From contig NC_073745.1 in the NCBI RefSeq assembly GCF_029784135.1, positions 166,061,649 through 166,125,648 of the forward strand: DNA of 64,000 nucleotides, read 5' to 3'. Positions 1 through 8,931 of this stretch are shown here, one piece after another. The notes below the pieces were generated by a model. The model was not told the origin of the DNA. It saw only the letters and a program-made list of their open reading frames with translations, and searched no databases. The translations under genes were made by a program, and so were the position numbers. Within the stretch, counting starts at the first letter, position 1; the number at the start of each line of letters is the position of its first letter. Source of the stretch: Toxorhynchites rutilus septentrionalis (lineage: Eukaryota; Arthropoda; Insecta; Diptera; Culicidae).

Positions 1-83
1 TTTTGACAAAGGGCACATTTTCCCACATAGGGACCAAATATGCCATTATTTTGACTTGATTTTATATTCTTTTCAAAAAGTAT

Positions 84-302
84 CTACCTGTACTTCCGAG
101 AGACATTATTGATCCGGTTTTTCAATTCGACCGCCGTAAGTATAACGCCGTGGCCTTTCAGCTCCTCACACATTTGCTTGTAGATGTGGGAGTTCTTGGA
201 AGTGCTCCGAAGGGACAGAATATTGTCCTTCCACACTTCAATGACGACCAGCATCCCCGATTTGTCGAGCATCGTAGCCTTCCTTTTCTTTGCTAGCTCC
301 AT
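84..302 (-). CDS. First exon of a Myb/SANT-like DNA-binding domain protein (partial)
   Basis: The 72-codon frame opens with ATG at 302 and reads a charged N-terminus, then a pattern of W, N, LRS, KNS-IYKQM, ELKG-GV, LTA-EL-NRINN, YR that fits the Myb/SANT-like domain found in PIF/Harbinger-associated Myb proteins and in many insect gene families. The frame stops just after the last codon, but the stop overlaps a good splice donor (ACAG|GTAGAT, near 84-90), so I read it as exon 1 of a gene whose next exon lies beyond the left edge. In this family the domain binds DNA; whether this is a host or a transposon-encoded copy cannot be told from one exon. A MITE starts 46 bp upstream of the ATG. Confidence 0.5.
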   Translation of the reverse strand: MELAKKRKATMLDKSGMLVVIEVWKDNILSLRSTSKNSHIYKQMCEELKGHGVILTAVELKNRINNVSRKYR

Positions 303-347
303 TACCGTTGTTCAACTACTCTTGGCCACAGGTATATATAGTTTATA

Positions 348-1232
348 CCCAGCAAACATTAAATCGCATAACAAGCGTATATATAACATCATATGCCCTA
401 AAATTTGGTTGGCATATAATGCGCCTAACTGGCATATGCATGCAAAAGTGGAGGCCATATACATACATGGCAAATGCTTACCGAATTTGTTTGGATGAAT
501 ATGCAATTTTGACCGGCTATAATAGCGACTTTTGCCATACTCATATACGATTTATTACAGACAAATGGCGCAAAATATTTTCGTGAAATGTTTATTATTG
601 CCTCACGAATCGCCATTTTTATATATGATTATTTATGTTTGTAGAAATAATACTTGTTTGATTGACTAGTGTTGGGCGTGGAATATGAATGTTTAAAATG
701 GCACAGATTAATGTTTGGTGAAAACTGCTCCGATGTGGGTTCGAACTCCGGTCGTTTGGATTATCATCCACCAGCTATCTCGCGCGGCTATCTGATATTT
801 AATTCAACAGCGGTTGAAACTTTCGAGTGCATCAGAATTTCATTAACATTTCAATATAATGTAATATGTTCTTTATTAGGATCTAATATTATTTACTGTT
901 TCATGATTTTCTTCAGCATGCAACACGATTTACTACAGTACTGAATCGATTTAAATTATACGCTTATACGACACACAAACTGCATCAGCGTAATATATGC
1001 ATATGATGCGGATTAAATATATTTTACGACAATGTACATCATAAAATTAATGTTTGTTATACCGAATTGCGACTTAATTTGATAATGGTATATAAAATCG
1101 AGTTTTTGCATTTTATGCGATTTCAAATATACACGACACATACTTTGATTGATATTATATGCGATTATGATTTATTCGGATTTCTTGTAAGACTTGGCAC
1201 GTGCAAAATTATACGATTTAATGTTTGCTGGG
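348..1232. mobile_element. 885-bp TIR element (MITE) flanked by TA
   Basis: The ends are inverted copies of CCCAGCAAACATTAAATCG, followed by C/T then ATAA, and each is flanked by the dinucleotide TA (346-347, 1233-1234). No transposase frame is present, so it is non-autonomous. Internal sequence from about 535-690 recurs inverted at 35888-36082, and single ends recur near 29800 and 35485, so this is a multicopy family. TA duplication suggests mobilisation by a Tc1/mariner-superfamily transposase; that is an inference. Confidence 0.7.
721..797 (-). other. tRNA-like pol III promoter module (SINE head) inside the MITE
   Basis: On the minus strand a box-A-like TAGCCGCGCGAGATAGCTGG precedes a box-B-like GGAGTTCGAACCC at normal tRNA spacing. 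A decayed version of the same module lies at 35715-35775 on the plus strand. It resembles the 5' part of a tRNA-derived SINE rather than a functional tRNA, because no acceptor stem can be paired. Confidence 0.4.
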
Positions 1233-1379
1233 TAGTTTTTTTCCTCACGAACTGAATAGGAATTGGAATTGGTGTTGGATTTAAGAGACTTTAAACTCTG
1301 GGAGTTCATTCGTCTCTAACTGAATATTTAACACTGCGGTGTTTTGATTCGGTGTTGACAAAACTTGTTCATGGTGCCA

Positions 1380-1960
1380 CCACTACCGAATATTATTTTG
1401 GAAAATCTATAAATAAAGACTATGAAAATGGAAAACCTGCTGCTTTTGCTTTTGTATTATTGGAAGCGTAATCCAATTCGGATTCTGATTTTGAAGAGTA
1501 TATTCGAGTAGACGGCATTAAGCTACGTGTGCTTTCATTGGGAGGTGAAAATAATGATGGATATTCAGGTGGAATAAATTTCAAAATCAAAATTATGAAT
1601 GAAAATTTACGAATATTTATTTTATGTGATTAAATAAGAGGATTTTTCCGATATCGCAGAAACATATTGAACGAAAACTGTGTCTAATGATGATTTTATA
1701 TTATAATAGTAATTATTTGTGGAACAAACAGGAAATGCATCGACAAATGGTTAAGTGAGTGTCAGAACTACATGTGTTAGGTAATCGAACAATATGAAGT
1801 ACAAATTTTCATTCAAACTTTTATATGTTTACACTGCACTTGGTCCTTCTGATCTTATGGAGAACAATTTACCTCCCAAGCACTAATATCACCACCAGAC
1901 GTCGACACTGTACATTTGCCGTCTTAAATATAAACAAATCAGACTATCACCCTTATCATA
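1380..1960 (+). repeat. Interspersed repeat, second copy inverted at 26090-26690
   Basis: Blocks at 1388-1600 and 1820-1950 match, in reverse orientation, 26460-26690 and 26100-26230, with a few per cent divergence and several indels. The second copy is bounded by TIRs (see 26009-26873), so this is a truncated member of the same non-autonomous family. It contains no frame of note. The mag-type retrotransposon landed about 100 bp beyond it. Confidence 0.6.
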
Positions 1961-2069
1961 GTTTTCGAACGAATAGGATACGTACGCAAATCCCATCCTT
2001 GTTTTCGTACGAGCCATTCGTCGTATTTTCAATTTACAGTCGTACTAGATCAAGTTATTGGTGTACTAC

Positions 2070-2244
2070 TGTTAAGTTCTTCCAAAGAATGAAATTAATT
2101 TTCAATGTTAAGGGCTTGATTTATTTCGACTTCTCTGTTTGGTGGTTGGAACTAAACTAAACTTTTTTCATTTTGTTACTCTCGTACCATGGCTACAAAT
2201 CATGGCCTACCTAACGGTATGATTTTGCGTATGCCAATGGTACA
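2070..2244 (-). repeat. 3' LTR of the mag-type element
   Basis: 175 bp, identical to 6604-6778 except for one base about 30 bp from the TG end. Flanked outside by the ACTAC duplication (2065-2069) and inside by the polypurine tract. Confidence 0.93.
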
Positions 2245-2256
2245 TCTTCCTTTTTT
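2245..2256 (-). other. Polypurine tract of the mag-type element
   Basis: On the minus strand AAAAAAGGAAGA abuts the 3' LTR directly. It overlaps the TAA stop of the polyprotein (2255-2257), so the coding frame runs almost into the LTR. This is the expected plus-strand primer for reverse transcription. Confidence 0.8.
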
Positions 2257-5200
2257 AGAAAATATCGTATGGTGCAAGCCATGCTGGGAGCCTACGAAGT
2301 CTTCCTTCTGGTCTGACGGGCTGTGGAGAGTCTTCAATAGGAACATCAGATTCATCGTCGTTAACGTCGTCTTCAACAACTTCTTGTTCACCATCGACAG
2401 GCATCGGCTCATCATCAGGAATCGGTTGCTCATCTTCTTTTGGAGGAACTACTGGACCCGGAGGTTTCATATCTTGAAGATTGAATTCATCGATCAGCAG
2501 TGCCAAAGGAAGTTGATTTTCAGGTGTAGAATCAGCATCGGCATTGCTTCCATATCGTTGTCGAAGTTGGTTTGTGTGTGCTCGAATGAGTCGTCCGTTC
2601 TCGAGCAACACGGTGTAGTTTACGTTACCCTTGCGCTCGATGATTTGACCTGGAACCCACTTTGTTGTGTTACGATAATGAACCTGGGCAAAGACCATTT
2701 CTTCAGCATCAAAGGTTCGTTTCATCGCACCGTGTCGTCTGTTGAACTGGGAATTTTGCTTTTCGTTGACCAGCGTTGGACTTGGAGGACACGGCTTCAG
2801 CAGATCCAGTGTCGTTCGTAGCGGTCGACCTAGAAATAGATCAGCTGGCGTCTTACCATCTATGCTTCTGTTTGGTGTTGACCGATAAACCGATAGAAAC
2901 GTCTGCAGATCCTGGAACATTACTGCCTTCTCCCCTTCGACAAGTTTCTTCAGTCCTCTTTTGAGAGTATCAACGAAACGTTCGGCTTGTCCATTGGATT
3001 GGGGATGGTACGGGGCTGTCGTCAGGTGCTGGATACCATTTTCTTTGCAGAATTGCTTGAAACGGCTACTAACGAACTGGGTACCGTTATCGGACACAAG
3101 ACTATGCGGGTTGCCATATCTTGCGATTGTTTCTTGTAGAATCTCCAGCGTCACCGTGGTTGTTGTGGTTCGCGTTCTAAAGATTTCTGGCCACTTCGAA
3201 TAGGCGTCAACTACCACAAGGTAGTAGTAACCATCAACTGGACCAGCGTAGTCGATATGAACTCTGTCCCACGGTTTTGTTGGTATCGGCCAGGACGCAA
3301 GAGTAGTTTTACGAGGTGATTTCGCAGCAGTGGCACAGGAACAACATTGACGCACGAACGATTCAACGTCATCGTCGATGTTGGGCCAGTATACAAAGCT
3401 TCTGGCGAGTGACTTCATCCTATCGATTCCAGGGTGTCCACGGTGGAGTTGTCGGATGATGCGTTTGCGGAACCGTTCAGGGACCACGACTCGATCGCAG
3501 AACATGACGCAGTCCTGGCTAACTTGAAGACCCTCGCGTCTTGAGAAAAACGGATGAACAGCTGGAGTGCGGATATCGCTTGCTCTGTTAGGCCAGCCAT
3601 TGCTGATGAAGGTGATAACCTCTTGAAGCACTGGGTCGTCTTGAGTTGCCTTGGCGATCATTTCTGACGTGACAGGTAAGTTGGAGATGGAATCTTCGAG
3701 AATTGACTTTACGTCGGTTTCCGTTTGGAGAGCAGCGATCACGTACTCCTCGTCAGGCTTGTTGTGGCTGCTCATTAGACGTGATAACAAGTCAGCGTGT
3801 CCGAAACTTGCTGTTGGGATAAACTGGATATCAAAGTCGTAAAGCAACATCGTTAGTGCCCAACGCTGAAGTCGATTGGCTGTGTAGACGGGGATTCCTT
3901 TTTTGCTGCCAAAAATCTTGAGGAGTGGCTTGTGGTCAGTTTGCAGCACGAATTTGCGACCGAAAATCATTTTGTGGAAGCGTGTTACTGCAAACACCAA
4001 CGCGAGCGCTTCCTTTTCAATTTGACCATAATTTTCTTCCGCAGGAGTGAGTGACCTTGAAGCATGAGCGATAGCCTTGACAGACCCGTCGGAGAAAAGG
4101 TGTAGGATGACGGCGCCCAGCCCATTCTTGGAAGCGTCTCCAGCCACGATAATTTCCTTGTTAGGATCAAAGTGTGTCAGCAAGAGATTGGAGACCAGAA
4201 TGGATTTGAACCGATCGAACGACTTTTGACAATCGGCAGTCCACTTCCAAGCAGCGTCTTTCTTCAGTAGACAGTCCAGCGGCGCTCGGAGTTCCTTCAT
4301 CTGTCCAACGAACCGTCCATAATAGTTAATCGCACCCAGGTATGAACGCAGTTGCGACAAATTCGTTGGTGCTGACATCTCAGAGATTGCTCTTGTTTTG
4401 GTTGGATCCGGGCGGAGACCATCCTTGTCGACGATGTGACCCAAAAACTTGATCTGCGGAAGTGAAAAACGGCACTTCTCGATGCGCAGATGGAATCCAT
4501 ACTCACGAATACGTTGGAGCACATCATTCAGACTACGATCGTGCTCTTCTTGGGTCTTTCCAGCAATTAGAATGTCATCCAGGTACGGTTTCACTCCAGG
4601 AATTCCGGCTAGCATACTGTCGATGATCCTCTGGAATGCACCTGGTGCGGATTTGACTCCGGGTGGCAATCGGTTGTACAGGAACAGACCTTTGTGTGTG
4701 TTTATCGTTAGCAGTTTCCGAGAAGCTTCTTCAACTTCGACCTGGAGATAGGCATCCGAAAGATCGATACAGGAGAAGAAACGGCAACCGGCGAGTTCAC
4801 CGAAGATATCGTCCGGATGAGGCAGTGGATGGCGATCTGATTCTAGTGCATTGTTGAGACCTGTGGAATAGTCACCACAAATGCGAACGGAGACATCAGA
4901 TTTACGAACCACGACGATAGGTGCAGCCCAATCAGAAAACTGGACTGGCGAGATGATGCCGTTGTCTTGAAGTCTCTGCAGCTCAGCATCAACCTTCGGA
5001 AGGGCAGCGTAGGCAACCGGTCGCTTGGGGCAGTACACAGGTCGTGCATCTGGCTTCGGGTAGAGCGTTACCTTAGCTTTGGTGCAGCATCCGAGGGTTG
5101 GTTGGAACACTTCAGGGAACTTCGCTTGCAGCTTCTGCATTGTTGCTATTGAGTTTTGTTGGATTGAGTTGACTAATGAACTGAACGGAACCGACCAGAG

Positions 5201-6481
5201 ATCGAACTGATCGATCGTTTCAATTCCCAGAACGTTGAGATCCGGATTGCTTGTAACAAAAATGCGGCCCACTTTCGTCACGTCTTGGATGGTGATTTCA
5301 GCGTTGAATTCACCTACGATGTCGATGCCGTCACCCGAGGCGCTCACAGCAGCGACATCCGTTGTCTCGGTGACAGGCTTACCCACCGATGTCCAAGTTC
5401 GTTTGGAGATGATGGTAATGTCAGATGCACAATCGAGCTGCAACTTTGCTGGTACACCGTTGATGTCGATTTTCACGAACTTCCGCTTTGCTTTCAGATC
5501 GACTCGCTTAACCGCAATACCTTTAGACTTGACGATGTCCTTAGGTTTGGGTTTGTCAATCTGCTTTGTCGGCTTCTTCTCGGATGAGGAGCAGTACCCT
5601 TCCTTGTGGCCCTTCCGTTTACACTTTGAACATGTGTGTGTCTGGTAGGGGCACTCCTTGACATAATGAAGATCCCCACAGAACCAGCAAGGTGTTTTTG
5701 GTGACTTCTTCTCCTTTCCGTTTGAAGTACGATGACGAGAGATTGCGTTGACTTTAGACTTGTCCGTACAACCTTTCTCGATCATTTGCGTGTCTTGCTT
5801 AAGGTTGATGATGCGGTTGCACTCCTCAACCAGGTTTTCAAGCTTGAGGTTGGCACCGTCGGCGGGCGGCGCGTTTTCTTCAGCTTCCAACTTCCCGATC
5901 AGCCTGGTCCGGATATCCGAATCGCGTGGTGACTGGAGACCGCATACGAACCTGAGCGTCTTGAATTGGTCGCTGGATAGCTTTCCGATCTGGAACGCTT
6001 CGCAGTGCTTGTTCACCGATGCTGAGTAAGACGAAAAATCGTCGACTTCATTTTTCACGTATTGAAGACACTGGTAGCGTGCGTTGAAGAGTGACTTTTG
6101 GCGTCCAAAAAGTTTCTTCAGCTTCTTGACGGTGTCTTCGAATGAAAAATCCCGCGGATGACTCGGCAAAACACTGTTCACGTAGCGTTCGTGGAATTGC
6201 GTGCCGATTTTCCGCAGAAGTAGCCTGACCTTTGCTTTGTCATCCAAATGCTTTCCGTCCTCCTTGAACACGTCCTCGTATCGAGCATACCACGAATCGA
6301 AGAAGATGCCGCCGTCTGGATCGTACTGAAACTCGTCGATTCCCGTGGAGAGTGACTCGATGATCTTCTCGCTTCCAACTTGATTGGCGTTACCCTGCTG
6401 GAGAGCTGCAATCTGCTGCTGCTGGTTTGCGATGAGATCAGTCAGCCGGAGAATCGCTTGCTTCAAATCTGCGTCGGCCAT
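2255..6481 (-). CDS. Gag-Pol polyprotein of the mag-type Ty3/gypsy element, 1408 aa, intact
   Basis: One unbroken frame encodes all enzymes of a retrotransposon. Gag covers about residues 1-330 and ends in two zinc knuckles: C265-X2-C-X3-H-X4-C, one residue short in the middle spacing, then C284-X2-C-X4-H-X4-C. The aspartic protease site is at D350, but reads D-C-A-S instead of the usual D-T/S-G. Reverse transcriptase has D573 in IDLSDAY and YLDD at 633-636. RNase H has D782, E824 and D849. Integrase has the HHCC zinc site (H1013, H1016, C1046, C1049) and the triad D1077, D1131, E1167, with 35 residues between the last two. An acidic, proline-rich tail (1335-1400) follows; there is no chromodomain. 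The ATG at 6481 is the first in frame, 107 bp inside the primer site. No stop or frameshift was seen. Confidence 0.95.
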   Translation of the reverse strand: MADADLKQAILRLTDLIANQQQQIAALQQGNANQVGSEKIIESLSTGIDEFQYDPDGGIFFDSWYARYEDVFKEDGKHLDDKAKVRLLLRKIGTQFHERYVNSVLPSHPRDFSFEDTVKKLKKLFGRQKSLFNARYQCLQYVKNEVDDFSSYSASVNKHCEAFQIGKLSSDQFKTLRFVCGLQSPRDSDIRTRLIGKLEAEENAPPADGANLKLENLVEECNRIINLKQDTQMIEKGCTDKSKVNAISRHRTSNGKEKKSPKTPCWFCGDLHYVKECPYQTHTCSKCKRKGHKEGYCSSSEKKPTKQIDKPKPKDIVKSKGIAVKRVDLKAKRKFVKIDINGVPAKLQLDCASDITIISKRTWTSVGKPVTETTDVAAVSASGDGIDIVGEFNAEITIQDVTKVGRIFVTSNPDLNVLGIETIDQFDLWSVPFSSLVNSIQQNSIATMQKLQAKFPEVFQPTLGCCTKAKVTLYPKPDARPVYCPKRPVAYAALPKVDAELQRLQDNGIISPVQFSDWAAPIVVVRKSDVSVRICGDYSTGLNNALESDRHPLPHPDDIFGELAGCRFFSCIDLSDAYLQVEVEEASRKLLTINTHKGLFLYNRLPPGVKSAPGAFQRIIDSMLAGIPGVKPYLDDILIAGKTQEEHDRSLNDVLQRIREYGFHLRIEKCRFSLPQIKFLGHIVDKDGLRPDPTKTRAISEMSAPTNLSQLRSYLGAINYYGRFVGQMKELRAPLDCLLKKDAAWKWTADCQKSFDRFKSILVSNLLLTHFDPNKEIIVAGDASKNGLGAVILHLFSDGSVKAIAHASRSLTPAEENYGQIEKEALALVFAVTRFHKMIFGRKFVLQTDHKPLLKIFGSKKGIPVYTANRLQRWALTMLLYDFDIQFIPTASFGHADLLSRLMSSHNKPDEEYVIAALQTETDVKSILEDSISNLPVTSEMIAKATQDDPVLQEVITFISNGWPNRASDIRTPAVHPFFSRREGLQVSQDCVMFCDRVVVPERFRKRIIRQLHRGHPGIDRMKSLARSFVYWPNIDDDVESFVRQCCSCATAAKSPRKTTLASWPIPTKPWDRVHIDYAGPVDGYYYLVVVDAYSKWPEIFRTRTTTTTVTLEILQETIARYGNPHSLVSDNGTQFVSSRFKQFCKENGIQHLTTAPYHPQSNGQAERFVDTLKRGLKKLVEGEKAVMFQDLQTFLSVYRSTPNRSIDGKTPADLFLGRPLRTTLDLLKPCPPSPTLVNEKQNSQFNRRHGAMKRTFDAEEMVFAQVHYRNTTKWVPGQIIERKGNVNYTVLLENGRLIRAHTNQLRQRYGSNADADSTPENQLPLALLIDEFNLQDMKPPGPVVPPKEDEQPIPDDEPMPVDGEQEVVEDDVNDDESDVPIEDSPQPVRPEGRLRRLPAWLAPYDIF

Positions 6482-6587
6482 TCTTGAATTCGTGACGGTT
6501 TGAGGGCTTCAGAAGCGGAACGGAATTTGAACTTGAATAGGAACAGGAACAAGCTTGACGTTGCTTCCGGAAAATGGCAAGAACTTC

Positions 6588-6599
6588 TCCTCGTCGCCA
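6588..6599 (-). other. Primer binding site, tRNA-Ser(GCT) type
   Basis: Minus-strand TGGCGACGAGGA lies four bases inside the 5' LTR. It is complementary to the 3' end of insect tRNA-Ser(GCU) including CCA, as known from other insects. Serine primers are usual for mag-type elements. Confidence 0.75.
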
Positions 6600-6603
6600 A
6601 AAT

Positions 6604-6778
6604 TGTTAAGTTCTTCCAAAGAATGAAATAAATTTTCAATGTTAAGGGCTTGATTTATTTCGACTTCTCTGTTTGGTGGTTGGAACTAAACTAAACTTTT
6701 TTCATTTTGTTACTCTCGTACCATGGCTACAAATCATGGCCTACCTAACGGTATGATTTTGCGTATGCCAATGGTACA
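6604..6778 (-). repeat. 5' LTR of the mag-type element
   Basis: 175 bp, TG...CA, 174/175 identical to 2070-2244. Followed by the ACTAC target duplication at 6779-6783. Confidence 0.93.
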
Positions 6779-7187
6779 ACTACATTATCGACATTGTTGA
6801 CAATCAGGAGGTGTTTACGTATCGAACGGTTTTAATTTATGATACAAAGTTATCTGAACGTTGGAGTTTATTATTGCGGTTTTTATTTGTGTGGCTCAAT
6901 AAAAACAAGATATAAAGCTGGTAAGATTTTTTAAAACATGTCCGGACGATTTGTACTCTGAATAACATGATTGTTCGAAATTGTTGAACACAGATAATCT
7001 TCCGCTAGAGGAACAAGATCCGGCTATTCTAATTGCGGTTTGTCGGCTATCATACTATCGGACATGCAATGCGTGTGTGTTCGCCCTATTCGCTATACGA
7101 CTAGTCGGTATTTGGCATTGACAAAATCCCTGCTATGCAACCGCCGTCCGGTAGCAGTAGATGACCCTATTGTGTAAAAATTTGCAG

Positions 7188-7830
7188 CCAGGTTCCGTCG
7201 CAATTACGAGTTCAGCCACCGGAACCAACATGTTACTGTGAAAAACTACATAAGTGCAGGTGAACAACGACACCAAGATAAAGGAAACGAGGAAGAGCCA
7301 GAATGGCTGTCGGCAGGACCTACCTTTCGCCTGGACACACTCAAACTTTGTGGATTCGATGAAGATGCCTCAATCAACGCCTCGCCAATCGATCCGTCGA
7401 CATGCTAGCACAAAATCAAGTCAACAATAAAATAATTGCTCAGCAACAATTTTTAATGAAATTCTCACCAAAAACCAACAGACTGATATTTTGCGCCGAA
7501 TGCTCATGAAAAACAATGTTGAGAATATAACAAAACAAATGCAATAACAGCACAAATCAACCCAACAGCCGCGTTATCCATCCCAACGTGAGCTTCAGTT
7601 CCATACCCAATCCATAATGCAGAACGCTTTACTCCGTAAAAAACTGCAGAATCAACGCAAGGCGCTTTGTGATCAGAACAGTCGAATTGCTGCCGCTACC
7701 GCTGTGATTAACAACGGTGAACCAAATACAGTTGTGCAGCAATTCGTACAATCGATTCGTCTAAACATGCAACGAAGTTTTTTTCGAAGTTTAGTCAAAC
7801 TACTAACCGGCCGGTGACAAATATCCTAAT
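7188..7830 (+). pseudogene. 4E-T (eIF4E transporter) pseudogene exons
   Basis: After a possible splice acceptor (TTTGCAG, 7181-7187) a frame reads R-F-R-R, then EEEPEWLSAGPT and LDTLKLCGFDED at about 7290-7370. This matches the conserved 4E-T block around EPEWFSAGPTS...GFDD. It then hits TAG at about 7406. Further on, in another frame, RELQFHTQSIMQNALLRKK (7587-7643) matches the conserved 4E-T block near the C-terminus. In flies and humans 4E-T carries eIF4E into the nucleus and into P-bodies. Between the two blocks there are at least two stops and a frame change, and most of the protein is missing, so this is a relic. The retained acceptor suggests a DNA duplication rather than a retrocopy. 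Confidence 0.6.
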
Positions 7831-8381
7831 GGTACATATTTCTCTGCAAAGCCGACTGCAGGAGCAACTACTCTCCGTCACGCAAAAATTGTGTCAACAG
7901 GAACGTGGTCCCATGAGCGCTAGAACTTCTTAGGAAACATCGAATTCTACAGATCAATTCTTACATGTTACGAGAGAACTGGATTCTTACAATGCATTTA
8001 CCAGTGCAGAAATGGTTATATTTTGCAACATTCAAATTTAATGATGTTTTGTACTATATATTACCGTTCCTCATGATTGTATTTTTATATGTTTGTGGTT
8101 TTTCTTAATAACGTGCTTCGTTCCATCATTGTTATATTTTTTATGCAAGCGGAATTTCGATACAAATTCTCACTATCTAATTTATATTCTGCAAAATTGC
8201 ACCGATTGATTTGTCGTTAGGTTTTCCCATCAAGTTTATTATTATAAGACGATTGTAAATTATAGAAACGAATGTTAATTTTTTTTCGCTTTGTTATTTT
8301 TTGACACTACAATCGCTAAATATTTTCTGCAAAACCAAGCGTTAGCATCTTGTATATTGCCTAAAAACTGTCGACTAAAAA

Positions 8382-8931
8382 CTGCCTTACGGAGGTCGGC
8401 GCTCAACGAAAAATTCCTCCGGTAGCCTGTTGGACGGTACCCGGAACAGACGTGCTCACTTCGATTCTGGATACAACACAAGTGATGGAGGTTTCGATAG
8501 TTTTCGATAGCGTTAGTCTCAGGAGGGTCCGGACGATGGTGGTGGCACCTATTCGCCCAAATGGTCACCCATTCCAATCCACATATGCTTTAGTGGGAAA
8601 CCACCACCAGCTTCAGTTGCACCAACAGCAGCAACATTTTCCTGTTGTCATCTGCGGGTACAACTGGTCTTTCAGTTCTGCTCAGTGATGAAAGCCACGG
8701 TGGTGGTGGCATAATACGTTCGCTTGAGGAAGAGTTCAAGAAAGGCATCGCGCTGCAGGATCAGCTTGAGCGAAAGAAGCTGTCGAATAAGAATAAGTAA
8801 TATGATCGAATTCCAAGATCACTAACTTATTTATTAATTCGTAGGGTCGACATTTCTTCAGAATATGATTTGACACTTGAAAGTGTCAAGTCCGATGAGA
8901 AAATACGAACGCTAGGAAATATCCAACCTCA
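8382..8931 (+). pseudogene. Unrecognised gene relic with a retained 45-bp intron
   Basis: Several short frames look coding: a Ser/Gly-rich stretch ending FDSGYNTSDGGFDSF (8383-8503), then a stop and frame changes, then RSLEEEFKKGIALQDQLE (about 8720-8775). The last one runs into a clean splice donor (AATAA|GTAATATG, 8798), a 45-bp intron ending ATTCGTAG (8842), and an exon reading VDISSEYDLTLESVKSDEK up to a second donor (CATAG|GTATAC, about 8933). Codons join in phase across the intron. The product is not recognised; it might be more of the 4E-T relic 550 bp upstream, but I see no motif that shows this. Confidence 0.35.

Larger units (their letters stand above)
2070..6778 (-). mobile_element. 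Complete Ty3/gypsy LTR retrotransposon, mag-type
   Basis: The 4709-bp element has 175-bp LTRs (2070-2244 and 6604-6778), each TG...CA, that differ at one base. The target duplication ACTAC sits at 2065-2069 and 6779-6783. Reading on the minus strand the order is 5' LTR, primer binding site 6588-6599, Gag-Pol 6481-2255, polypurine tract 2256-2245, 3' LTR. All parts needed for autonomous movement are visible and uninterrupted. The single fused Gag-Pol frame, tRNA-Ser primer, short LTRs and absence of chromodomain and env fit the mag lineage. LTR near-identity means a recent insertion. Confidence 0.93.

Noticed and set aside
184..498. 104-codon plus-strand frame at the left edge
   Set aside because: Overlaps the SANT-like exon on the other strand and runs into the MITE.
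737..749. Functional tRNA gene at the box B near 740
   Set aside because: No acceptor or anticodon stem can be formed; only the promoter boxes are conserved.
2189..2821. 210-codon plus-strand frame
   Set aside because: It lies antisense to the conserved Gag-Pol frame and has no motif; a shadow frame.
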